Origin: Paramuribaculum sp.
GTDB lineage: Bacteria > Bacteroidota > Bacteroidia > Bacteroidales > Muribaculaceae
Length of the DNA stretch: 10,483 bases
Direction: 5' to 3'
Assembly: GCA_029058455.1 (NCBI GenBank)
Contig: JAIDXU010000029.1
Span: 1-10,483 of the forward strand
Shown: positions 1-7,142 of the stretch, piece after piece
How the letters are laid out: each line of letters starts with the position of its first letter
How positions within the stretch are numbered: the first letter of the stretch is position 1
The notes under the pieces: generated by a model
Databases searched by the model: none
The model's input: the letters and a program-made list of their open reading frames with translations, nothing else
Told to the model about the DNA's origin: nothing
Made by a program: the position numbers and the translations under genes

Positions 1-41
1 TTGAGCTGAAATGTTTATACTCTGCGCGCCGATCGAACGGG

Positions 42-1508
42 TTAGGGGAGGGAGTTGAGGAGGGGGGCTTTGCCGTCGGCGATGAGTTTGAGGATGAGTT
101 CGCCGAAGAGGGTGTTCTGCCAGGCAAACCATTCGCGGGTGAATTTGGAGGCGTCGTTGACGTTGAATGATTCGTGCATGAATCCGGTACCGGCGTCAGT
201 GTTCATGAGCATGGCGATGCAGTCGCGAATTTCGTTGTCGTCGGTGCTCGTAAAGGCTTTCATCATGATGCTCATGGGCCACGCCATGTCATAGCCTACG
301 TGTGGACCGCCGATGCCTTCGCCGGCCGGGCCGCTGAAGAAATAGGGGTTGCTGTTGCTCCACACAAAACGGCGTGTGTTCTGATATATCGGGTCGTTGA
401 TGTCTACATCGCCGAGATAGGGCATGGCGAGGAGGCTTGGCACATTGGCGTCGTCCATGAGGTGTTGGTTTCCGAAGCCGTCAACCTCATAGGCATAGAT
501 TTTGCCGAACTGAGGATGATCATAGACGGCATATTGGCGGAGGGCGTTTTCAACTTCGTCGGCAAGGGCTGTGCATTGTTGGCTGCGCTGCTCGTCGCCG
601 TTAACTTCTTTGAGAATTTCAGCCGCCTTGCGAAGGCTTGTAACGGCAAAGAAGTTGGAGGGGATAAGATATTGGAACGTAGTGGCGTCGTCAGATGGGC
701 GGAAGCAGGAAACGATGAGGCCGCAACCACTCACGGGAGCTCCCCAGCCTACATTGTTGAGGGTGTCGAGTTGGCGGTCGGTGCGGCGCAAAAATCTGTA
801 AGGCCCGCGTCCGGTTTTGCGCTGCTGGGCTATGAATGTGGTGAGTATGTTGTCGATTGCTTCGAGCCATGTTGCGTCAAAAATGCTTGCGTCGCCGGTG
901 GCTTTCCAATATTCGTATGCGAGGCGAATGGGATAGCAGAGCGAGTCAATCTCATATTTACGTTCATGCACCTCGGGGCGCATATCGGTGAAGTCGCTCA
1001 TCCATTCTCCCCCTGTGGGGCCGTCGTTAAAGGCGTTGGCGTATGGGTCGATATTAATGCATTTAAACTGACGGCGTATAACCCCCTCGATCATATCCTT
1101 GAGCGCGGGGTCGGCATTGGCAAACATCACGTAGGGCCAAACCTGAGCGGCTGAGTCGCGCAGCCACATGGCATGAATGTCGCCGGTGTAGACAAAGGTG
1201 TCGTTCTTGCCATCTTCATCTTTGCGGAAATGCACTGTGGTGTCGAGAGTGTTGGGAAAGCAGTTTTCAAACATCCATGCGAGCTTCGGGTTGGTGAGAA
1301 TCTCCTTAACCCGCTTTATCTGTCGCTCAACTTCCGCCGAATAAAACAGACGGTCTTTCTCATCAGGGCGGTTGGTCTTGCTGAAATTGATGGCGGCATT
1401 ATTAACCGCGGTGTTATCGGCGGGGCACACCGGCTTTTCGGCTGCCATAGCCGGGCATGTTAATAATATCGAGGCTGAAGCCGTGAGTGTCAGTATTGCT
1501 CTTTTCAT
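42..1508 (-). CDS. Secreted GH125 exo-alpha-1,6-mannosidase
   Basis: A 488-residue protein of glycoside hydrolase family 125 (formerly DUF1237), whose known members remove terminal alpha-1,6-linked mannose from mannans or N-glycan cores. Residues 1-22 look like a Sec signal peptide (KR, a hydrophobic stretch, then AMA before AEK), so it is probably periplasmic. Family blocks in order: MWLRDS (114-119), DSLCYP (188-193), FRPSDD (269-274), DDANVPSLLAMPYLG (352-366), GPHVGYDMAWPM (401-412) and FMHESF (443-448). From the spacing in the characterised Clostridium perfringens enzyme I infer that an Asp of FRPSDD is the general acid and Glu446 the base. Length is normal for a family member with a signal peptide and no domain appears broken. 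The ATG at 1508 is the only start that keeps the signal peptide. It is divergent from transketolase; no SusC/SusD or other glycosidase lies in the window, so its substrate locus is not evident. Family assignment is firm; substrate is inferred. Confidence 0.93.
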   Translation of the reverse strand: MKRAILTLTASASILLTCPAMAAEKPVCPADNTAVNNAAINFSKTNRPDEKDRLFYSAEVERQIKRVKEILTNPKLAWMFENCFPNTLDTTVHFRKDEDGKNDTFVYTGDIHAMWLRDSAAQVWPYVMFANADPALKDMIEGVIRRQFKCINIDPYANAFNDGPTGGEWMSDFTDMRPEVHERKYEIDSLCYPIRLAYEYWKATGDASIFDATWLEAIDNILTTFIAQQRKTGRGPYRFLRRTDRQLDTLNNVGWGAPVSGCGLIVSCFRPSDDATTFQYLIPSNFFAVTSLRKAAEILKEVNGDEQRSQQCTALADEVENALRQYAVYDHPQFGKIYAYEVDGFGNQHLMDDANVPSLLAMPYLGDVDINDPIYQNTRRFVWSNSNPYFFSGPAGEGIGGPHVGYDMAWPMSIMMKAFTSTDDNEIRDCIAMLMNTDAGTGFMHESFNVNDASKFTREWFAWQNTLFGELILKLIADGKAPLLNSLP

Positions 1509-1588
1509 GGATCAAGGTGATGTAGGGGTGAGGGAAAATTACCCGGTTTGACGGATGGCTGAATTAACAACGTAATAACATCGGCTCT

Positions 1589-1600
1589 ATTGCCGGCAAT
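1589..1600. repeat. 12-bp perfect palindrome, possible operator
   Basis: ATTGCCGGCAAT is a perfect inverted repeat with no spacer. It sits in the divergent GH125/transketolase intergenic region, 73 bp upstream of the -33 element of the transketolase promoter and about 80 bp upstream of the GH125 start. The palindrome is seen directly; a role as a dimeric regulator site is only a guess, and no second copy is visible in the window. Confidence 0.3.
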
Positions 1601-1673
1601 GACTTTAAAATTTCAGCCGGAGATATAATTTTCACGGTCAAATGAGGGTAGAGATGGAATGAATGGGATTTTT

Positions 1674-1705
1674 TTTGGCTATAACGGCGATGTTTGCTAT
1701 TTTTG
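1674..1705 (+). promoter_or_regulatory. Bacteroidota-type promoter for transketolase
   Basis: TTTG at 1674-1677 and TATTTTTG at 1698-1705 match the Bacteroidota primary-sigma consensus (-33 TTTG, -7 TAnnTTTG) without mismatch and with a 20-nt spacer, which is the usual distance. Transcription would start near 1712, giving a leader of about 50 nt before the ATG at 1762. The leader is pyrimidine-rich and has no purine-rich Shine-Dalgarno; the bases just before the ATG are A/T-rich (CCAAATATA), as is common in this phylum. Confidence 0.75.
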
Positions 1706-1761
1706 CAACGTAAAAGAGATTCTCCCCCTCTTCTTCCGAATACTCATCACCACCAAATATA

Positions 1762-3819
1762 ATGGACAAGAAAATTCTCGATTCGGCCGCCGATAACATT
1801 CGCGTGCTTTCAGCCGCTATGGTTGAACAGGCCCGCAGCGGCCATCCCGGAGGCGCTATGGGAGGCGCTGATTTTATTAATGTGCTCTATTCTCAGTTTT
1901 TAGTGGCCGATCCCGATGATCACACATGGCTGTCGCGTGACAGATTTTTCCTTGATCCGGGCCACATGTCTCCCATGCTCTACAGTGTGCTTGCGCTGTG
2001 CGGACTCTACACCCTCGACGAGCTCAAGCAGTTCAGACAGTGGGGCAGCGTGACTCCCGGTCACCCCGAGCTTAATCCTTCACGCGGCATCGACAACACT
2101 TCCGGTCCGTTGGGTCAGGGTCACACAATGGCCGTAGGATGTGCGCTTGCCGAGAGATTTCTTGTGGCAAAATTCGGTGAGTCATGGGCTCATAAAACAT
2201 ACGCCTTTATTTCTGACGGCGGAATCCAGGAGGAAATCTCGCAGGGCGCCGGACGTCTGGCCGGTTTCCTCGGACTGTCAAACCTCATAATGTTTTTCGA
2301 CAGCAACAAGGTGCAGCTGTCAACCGATGTCGACGCTGTCGACACCGAAGACTATGCCGCCAAATATCGTGCATGGAACTGGAATGTGATTGAGGTCGAC
2401 GGCACCGATCCCGTTGCGATAGCCGAAGCTCTCACAGCAGCCAACGCCGAGACACGCCGCCCCACAATCATAATTGGCAATACCATCATGGGTCGCGGAT
2501 GTGTAACAGCCGACGGCTCGTCATTCGAGGGTCAGTGCTCAACCCACGGTCAGCCCCTCAGCAAGAGCGGCGCCGACTATCCCGCCACCGTGCGCAATCT
2601 GGGTGGAGACCCCGAAAATCCGTGGGTTATCCGTCAGGAGGTTGAGGCCCTTTATGCGGCCCGCAAGGAGGAGCTTCGCAAGATCGTGGCTGTTCGCCGT
2701 GCCGCTCAGAAAGAGTGGGCCGAGGCTAATCCCGAACTTGCCCGCGAATTGCAGGGCTTCATCAATAATGAAATTCCCGATATTGACTATCGCAAGATAG
2801 TATATAAGAATAATGTTGCCACCCGCACCGCTTCGGCTGCTGTGCTCACCGAGCTTGCCAAGCAGGTGAAAAACATGATAGTGTCGAGCGCCGACCTTGC
2901 CAACAGCGACAAGACCGAAGCATTCCTCAAGGTTACCGGAGCTTTTGAACCGGGCAAATTCGACCGTGGTTTCCTCCATGCCGGCGTGGCCGAGCTTACA
3001 ATGGCTTCGGTTATCAACGGCGTATTGCTCCACGGCGCAATGCAGGGAGCCTGCGGCACATTCTTCGTGTTCTCCGACTATATGAAGCCCGCCATAAGAA
3101 TGGCCGCGCTCATGCAGTTGCCTGTTAAATATGTTTGGACTCACGATGCTTTCCGTGTAGGCGAGGATGGCCCCACCCACGAACCTGTGGAACAGGAGGC
3201 TCAGATACGTCTCATGGAGCAGATACGCAATTTCAACGGCAAGAGATCAATGCTTGTGCTCCGTCCCGCCGACAGCGCCGAGACTGTGGTGTGCTGGAAG
3301 ATGGCAATGGAAAATCTCGATTCTCCCACCGGCCTTATCCTCTCGCGTCAGGATGTTATCGACCTCCCCACCACTTCGGGCAGCCGTTATGACGACGCTC
3401 TCGGAGCTATGAAAGGCGGCTATGTGGTGATCAATCCCTCTCAGCGCCCCGATGTCGTGCTTGTAGGCAACGGTTCTGAGGTCGGTCTGCTTTGTGAGGT
3501 GGCTGTGCTTCTTGAAGCCGAAGGTGTAAATGCAAGAGTCGTTTCAGTTCCTTCGCCCGCACTCTTCATGGATCAGAGCGAGGATTATCGTTTGAGCGTT
3601 ATTCCCGGCGATATACCCACCTACGGTCTCACTGCCGGTCTGCCCTGTGTGCTTCAGCCCCTTGTTGGTTGCAACGGCAAGGTGCAGGGTCTCGAGCGCT
3701 TCGGAGCCTCAGCGCCTTATAAGGTGCTTGACGAGAAGTTTGGCTATACCGCTCAGGCTGTGCTCGATAATGTCAAGGATTTTCTCGGTATAGTTCCTCT
3801 GCCCGACCATCAGATGTGA
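1762..3819 (+). CDS. tkt: Transketolase
   Basis: A 685-residue thiamine-diphosphate enzyme that moves two-carbon ketol units between sugar phosphates in the non-oxidative pentose phosphate pathway. The N-terminal cofactor-binding domain shows SGHPG (26-30), DPGHMS (65-70), SDGGIQEE (151-158, Mg/TPP motif) and the matching Asn182. The pyrimidine-binding domain has HAGVAEL with Glu411 at the position of the catalytic Glu411 of E. coli TktA, then THDAFRVGEDGPTHEPVEQ (460-478), whose His461, Asp469 and His473 match the substrate-binding residues. SRQ at 528-530 carries the phosphate-binding Arg, and the C-terminal domain follows from about 550. SDG in place of GDG is, as I recall, the normal form in Bacteroides transketolases, so it is not a defect. 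The C-terminus runs about 13 residues past the usual end, finishing PLPDHQM. A good promoter lies upstream, and a DUF805 gene follows after 31 nt. Confidence 0.97.
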   Translation: MDKKILDSAADNIRVLSAAMVEQARSGHPGGAMGGADFINVLYSQFLVADPDDHTWLSRDRFFLDPGHMSPMLYSVLALCGLYTLDELKQFRQWGSVTPGHPELNPSRGIDNTSGPLGQGHTMAVGCALAERFLVAKFGESWAHKTYAFISDGGIQEEISQGAGRLAGFLGLSNLIMFFDSNKVQLSTDVDAVDTEDYAAKYRAWNWNVIEVDGTDPVAIAEALTAANAETRRPTIIIGNTIMGRGCVTADGSSFEGQCSTHGQPLSKSGADYPATVRNLGGDPENPWVIRQEVEALYAARKEELRKIVAVRRAAQKEWAEANPELARELQGFINNEIPDIDYRKIVYKNNVATRTASAAVLTELAKQVKNMIVSSADLANSDKTEAFLKVTGAFEPGKFDRGFLHAGVAELTMASVINGVLLHGAMQGACGTFFVFSDYMKPAIRMAALMQLPVKYVWTHDAFRVGEDGPTHEPVEQEAQIRLMEQIRNFNGKRSMLVLRPADSAETVVCWKMAMENLDSPTGLILSRQDVIDLPTTSGSRYDDALGAMKGGYVVINPSQRPDVVLVGNGSEVGLLCEVAVLLEAEGVNARVVSVPSPALFMDQSEDYRLSVIPGDIPTYGLTAGLPCVLQPLVGCNGKVQGLERFGASAPYKVLDEKFGYTAQAVLDNVKDFLGIVPLPDHQM

Positions 3820-3850
3820 TTTCCTCATTACCAACTTAATAAATTCTCCT

Positions 3851-4219
3851 ATGACTTTTTCACAATCAATCGAAACCTGTCTTCAGAAAAAATACTGTTG
3901 CTTTACAGGTCGTGCCACCCGTAGCGAATATTGGTATTTCGTGTTATTCTCGTTTATTATCGGTGTAGTAACAAGTGTGCTTGATGTAATTATTGATCCT
4001 AATTACATGGTTATTTCCTATCTTGCAAGCCTTGCTCTTCTTCTTCCCGGCTTAGGTGTAGTGTGGCGTCGTCTGCATGACACCGGCCGCAGCGGTGCAT
4101 GGTATTTCATAGCTTTTATTCCCATTGTAGGTTTTATCGTTCTTCTGGTGTTCCTCTGTCAGGATACCCAGCAGGGTGACAACGCCTATGGTCCCGTGCC
4201 CGAAGATTATTATATGTAA
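3851..4219 (+). CDS. DUF805 family inner-membrane protein
   Basis: A 122-residue membrane protein of the DUF805 family (related to E. coli YhaH/YiiR), whose function is unknown. Family signatures are complete: FTGRATRSEYWYF (18-30), RRLHDTGRSGAWYF (73-86) and the C-terminal NAYGPVPED (111-119). Three hydrophobic segments, about 29-48, 54-71 and 84-103, are likely transmembrane helices. The gene begins 31 nt after the transketolase stop and has no clear promoter of its own, so it is probably cotranscribed with it; a strong hairpin with a T-run follows 32 nt after its stop. Proximity to transketolase does not by itself show a shared function. Confidence 0.9.
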   Translation: MTFSQSIETCLQKKYCCFTGRATRSEYWYFVLFSFIIGVVTSVLDVIIDPNYMVISYLASLALLLPGLGVVWRRLHDTGRSGAWYFIAFIPIVGFIVLLVFLCQDTQQGDNAYGPVPEDYYM

Positions 4220-4251
4220 GCAAATTAGAAATAAAATTCTAAGGATATCCG

Positions 4252-4298
4252 ACATCATCCGACCCCGCTTGAAATGGCGATGTCGGATGATGTTTTTT
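4252..4298 (+). terminator. Intrinsic terminator hairpin after DUF805 gene
   Basis: The arm ACATCATCCGAC (4252-4263) pairs perfectly over 12 bp with GTCGGATGATGT (4282-4293). An 18-nt loop with a possible inner CGC/GCG pairing separates the arms, and a run of six T (4293-4298) follows. This has the form of a rho-independent terminator for the transketolase-DUF805 transcript. A smaller hairpin, TTAGAA (4225-4230) with TTCTAA (4237-4242), precedes it. The element ATCCGAC of the left arm is duplicated 10 nt upstream (4247-4253), so a weaker alternative stem is possible. The T-run ends only 11 nt before the MATE start codon, which could also make it an attenuator. Confidence 0.75.
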
Positions 4299-4309
4299 GC
4301 TAAAGTCAA

Positions 4310-5632
4310 ATGAGAGATTCAATAAGAACTATCAACCGCAGCATTGCCCGTATAACTTTCCCCGCCGTAGCCTCAAATATCACGGTGCCCCTTCTCGGAC
4401 TGTGTGACACCGCTATCAGCGGTCATCTCGGTTCGGCCGACTATCTGGCTGCAATTGCTGCGGGAGCCATGATGCTCAATGTGGTTTACTGGATTATGGG
4501 CTTTCTGCGCATGGCCACCGCCGGCCTCACCGCTGAGGCATTGGGCGCTCACAACAGAGACGCTATGGCCCGATCGCTCGAGCGCACTCTATGGCTTGCG
4601 TTGCTTATAGGCGTTGTGGCGGTGGCGTTGCGCTCTCCGTTGTCTGAACTGCTGCTCGGTTTGCTGTCGCCGGCCGAAAATGTCAAGACGCTTGCGGGGG
4701 GATATTTCATGATGTGTGTATGGAGCGCTCCCGCCATGCTCACCGTGATGGGACTTAGCGGATGGTTTATCGGAATGCAAAACACCCTCTGGCCAATGGT
4801 AGTAAGTGTGACTATGAATGTGGTTAATGTGGTGTTAAGTCTCCTTGCCGTCGCGGTCTGGAAAATGGGATTTGTCGGCGTGGCGTTCGGCACTGTCGCC
4901 GCCACATGGCTCGGGGCGGTGATGATAGTAGTGGCCGCGCTCGTATATGGCCGTCTTCCGGGCAATAAAATCCGCCTCACTCGATTGTCGTCGCTTGGCC
5001 GTGGCAGCGGCATGAGTCGGTTTCTCCGCACCGGCGGCGACCTCTTCCTGCGCTCAGCCTGCATTATGGGTGTCAGCATGGCAGTCACGGCGATAGGTTC
5101 GCGCATGGGCACCATGACGCTTGCCACCAATGCAGTGATGATGCAATTCTTTGTGTTTTTCTCCTACTTTATGGATGGCATAGCCTATAGTGGAGAAGCG
5201 CTGTGCGGTCGCAGTGTGGGGGAGCGCTCGGTCGATTCATTCAATCGTGTTGTCAAAGTGCTGATAGGGTGGGGAATCGTTGCCTCGACAGTGTTTACAC
5301 TCTCTTATATCGTTTTTGGCGACAATATGGTGGCGTTGCTCACCGATGACGCCGGAGTGAGAATGTCGGTTGAGAGCATGATGATATTTGTGTGGCTGAT
5401 TCCCGCCGCAGGTGGCGCGGCATTTCTCTATGACGGTTTCTTTATCGGTCTTACCGCCACGCGCCGCATGTTTCTCACCACCCTTCTGTCGGCGGGAATA
5501 TTTGCAATGCTGGTTATCATTCTCCCTTCCGATAATCACTCGCTTTGGATAGCCTTTCTCGCCTACCTGCTTGCGCGAGGTCTCGGCCTTGCGTTCCAGC
5601 TCCATACCGCTGCCTCACGGCGCTTCTCCTGA
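4310..5632 (+). CDS. MATE family efflux transporter (DinF-like)
   Basis: A 440-residue integral membrane protein with about twelve hydrophobic segments, the expected size and topology of multidrug and toxic compound extrusion (MATE) carriers, which use an H+ or Na+ gradient to export organic cations or metabolites. The first helix carries the block SNITVPLLGLCDTAISGHLG (22-41), including Asp33, which corresponds to the conserved helix-1 acidic residue. WIMGFLRMATAGLTAEALG (61-79) and the second-half block FMDGIAYSGEALCGRSVGE (287-305) are typical of the DinF-like subgroup. The middle linker (about 218-240) is basic, as expected for the cytoplasmic loop between the two six-helix halves. The substrate cannot be told from sequence. 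The start lies immediately after a terminator-like hairpin and no Bacteroidota promoter is visible in between. The gene converges on thiD with 7 bp separating the stop codons. Confidence 0.92.
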   Translation: MRDSIRTINRSIARITFPAVASNITVPLLGLCDTAISGHLGSADYLAAIAAGAMMLNVVYWIMGFLRMATAGLTAEALGAHNRDAMARSLERTLWLALLIGVVAVALRSPLSELLLGLLSPAENVKTLAGGYFMMCVWSAPAMLTVMGLSGWFIGMQNTLWPMVVSVTMNVVNVVLSLLAVAVWKMGFVGVAFGTVAATWLGAVMIVVAALVYGRLPGNKIRLTRLSSLGRGSGMSRFLRTGGDLFLRSACIMGVSMAVTAIGSRMGTMTLATNAVMMQFFVFFSYFMDGIAYSGEALCGRSVGERSVDSFNRVVKVLIGWGIVASTVFTLSYIVFGDNMVALLTDDAGVRMSVESMMIFVWLIPAAGGAAFLYDGFFIGLTATRRMFLTTLLSAGIFAMLVIILPSDNHSLWIAFLAYLLARGLGLAFQLHTAASRRFS

Positions 5633-5639
5633 GGTGAGA

Positions 5640-6473
5640 TTATTTCCATAGGTTGTGAAAATGATTCACCGGACCGTGCCCCTTGCCTATGTTATAGTCC
5701 GCTCCTGAAACAATCGCCTCGGCAAGATATTGCTTGGCCTTGATGGCTGCGGTGTCGAGATCGGCGCCTTTGGCCAGCATTGCAGCGATGGCTGAGGAGT
5801 AGGTGCAACCTGTGCCGTGGGTGTTGGGAGTGTCTACTCTTGGCGAAGAAAGTCGTTGGGTTTTGTCGGTGACAGCGTTATAGAATATGTCGGTGAGGGT
5901 GTCATCCGACAGATGGCCGGCTTTGAGCATTACCGAAACATTCCTGTCGGGATAGAGCGCCGAAAGAGCCCGGGCTGCCTCCTCAAGCTGATCGCTGTGA
6001 GTAATTTCCTCACCCAACAGGAGTGAGGCTTCAGGCAGATTGGGAGTAATGACGGTGGCGAGAGGGAGAAGCTCGTCTCTGAGAGTTGAAATCGCCTCGG
6101 GCATTAACAGAGGATCACCCGACGTTGCTACCATCACCGGATCGACTACTATGCGGTTGACATCCGGATATTCTGAAAGTGTGGAGATCACGGCGCGTAT
6201 CAGCTCCGAGCTGTGGAGCATCCCGATTTTTATTGCGTCGGCACCTACATCGCCTAACACCGAGCGTATCTGTCCGGTGACAAATTCTACCGGCACGGGA
6301 TGAACGCCGTAAACTCCCTGAGTGTTTTCATCAACAATTGCTACAATAGCGGTCGAACCATAGACTCCGAGAGCCGAAAATGTTTTGAGATCGGCCTGAA
6401 TCCCGGCACCTCCCGAGGGGTCGGAACCGGCTATCGAGAGGGCGCGGTAATAAGTCTTTTTTTCAGTATTCAT
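5640..6473 (-). CDS. thiD: Hydroxymethylpyrimidine / phosphomethylpyrimidine kinase ThiD
   Basis: A 277-residue ribokinase-fold enzyme that phosphorylates HMP to HMP-P and then HMP-PP, the pyrimidine half of thiamine. Motifs: GSDPSGGAGIQADLK (16-30), KIGML (82-86), VDPVMVATSGDPLL (110-123), TPNLPEA (143-149) and the anion-hole segment HGTGCTYSS (219-227) with the catalytic Cys223. The C-terminal GHGPVNHFH matches the family end. In the substrate loop the usual AQNT is DENT (48-51), so the residue matching Gln44 of the Salmonella enzyme is Glu50. An upstream ATG would add 65 residues read entirely from inside tenA with no ThiD similarity; the ATG at 6473 puts the start four residues before the conserved core and overlaps the tenA stop as ATGA. 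It is the last gene of the thiamine operon and sits beside TenA, the likely source of its HMP. Confidence 0.95.
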   Translation of the reverse strand: MNTEKKTYYRALSIAGSDPSGGAGIQADLKTFSALGVYGSTAIVAIVDENTQGVYGVHPVPVEFVTGQIRSVLGDVGADAIKIGMLHSSELIRAVISTLSEYPDVNRIVVDPVMVATSGDPLLMPEAISTLRDELLPLATVITPNLPEASLLLGEEITHSDQLEEAARALSALYPDRNVSVMLKAGHLSDDTLTDIFYNAVTDKTQRLSSPRVDTPNTHGTGCTYSSAIAAMLAKGADLDTAAIKAKQYLAEAIVSGADYNIGKGHGPVNHFHNLWK

Positions 6474-7126
6474 AGCAGTTCTGCGGGCCAATTGAGATTT
6501 TCGTAGGCTGATTTCCAGAAAAGCCATTCCTGGCGGCAAGCTTCTATATAAATTTGGGTCATTGCTTTTTTGACTTCGGGAGTGGTGGTGCGAGCCATTT
6601 CGTTGCAAATATCCGAAATGACGTTGCACGATTCGGCAAACGCGGGGTCGCTGTATGTGGCTATCCACTCTTTATAAGGATTGGAGTCGCCGTTGGTCTG
6701 GATATCTATGATGTGAAGACCCACTTTGAGATAGATCAGGAAACAGGGCAACACCGCGGCGATTTCTACCTCTACGGGTCTGTTGGCCTGAGCTTCGAGC
6801 AGCGAGGTATAGAAAACACAGGCGGGTGACATTGCGGGAAGCGCTCCTTTAAGATAGTGGGAGTGGAGAGCCTTTTCGACCGCAACACCGTCGCCGGCAA
6901 ACTTAAGGAAAATTTCGGTCAGCGCCGGCTCGGTGAGACGCGAAGCGATATGGGCGAGCACCCTGCTGTAGCGGTGTATATAGAGTGTGTCCTGCTGAAT
7001 ATATCTCTGAAAGATGTCAGGATCAAGAGTTCCGTCGGCCAATTGGGTGATAAACGGAAGCTTTATTATCTGTTGATAGATATGTTCGGTTGCCTCGGCA
7101 ACTTCGGTAGTCCAGAGCTTAGACAT
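6470..7126 (-). CDS. tenA: Aminopyrimidine aminohydrolase TenA
   Basis: A 218-residue all-helical TenA (thiaminase II family) protein. Characterised members hydrolyse aminomethyl-pyrimidine, a breakdown product of thiamine, to HMP, and slowly cleave thiamine itself. The active-site set is complete: Asp46 in RYIQQDTLYI, Cys128 and Tyr132 in LPCFLIY (matching Cys135 and Tyr139 of the Bacillus subtilis enzyme), the YKEWIATYSD block (151-160) and Glu200 in EWLFW. A Cys at position 128 places it in the Cys-type TenA class, normally the one linked to thiamine salvage. It follows thiF by 16 nt and its stop overlaps the thiD start by 4 nt, so the product HMP would go straight to a cotranslated kinase. 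Confidence 0.94.
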   Translation of the reverse strand: MSKLWTTEVAEATEHIYQQIIKLPFITQLADGTLDPDIFQRYIQQDTLYIHRYSRVLAHIASRLTEPALTEIFLKFAGDGVAVEKALHSHYLKGALPAMSPACVFYTSLLEAQANRPVEVEIAAVLPCFLIYLKVGLHIIDIQTNGDSNPYKEWIATYSDPAFAESCNVISDICNEMARTTTPEVKKAMTQIYIEACRQEWLFWKSAYENLNWPAELL

Positions 7127-7142
7127 ATTGTCGGGTTATGAG

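Noticed and set aside
174..1154. A 326-codon plus-strand open frame inside the GH125 gene
   Set aside because: It is wholly antisense to a clear GH125 protein, its translation has no recognisable domain, and such shadow frames are common in GC-rich coding DNA.
1440..1508. Lipoprotein signal in GH125 (LLTC at residues 15-18)
   Set aside because: Thr before the Cys is a poor lipobox and a better Sec cleavage site (AMA before AEK) follows at residues 20-22.
1534..1541. TAATTTTC on the minus strand as a -7 box for GH125
   Set aside because: One mismatch to TAnnTTTG and no TTTG at the right distance upstream, so I do not call it a promoter.
2539..3180. A 213-codon minus-strand open frame inside transketolase
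   Set aside because: Complete overlap with a strongly conserved gene and no family resemblance in the translation.
1762..3819. Defective transketolase because of SDG instead of GDG
   Set aside because: All catalytic residues are present and the SDGGIQEE form is, as I recall, normal in Bacteroides transketolases.
6474..6668. Possible 65-residue N-terminal extension of ThiD
   Set aside because: It lies wholly within tenA in another frame and does not resemble a ThiD N-terminus; the ATG at 6473 fits the family and the operon's ATGA overlaps.
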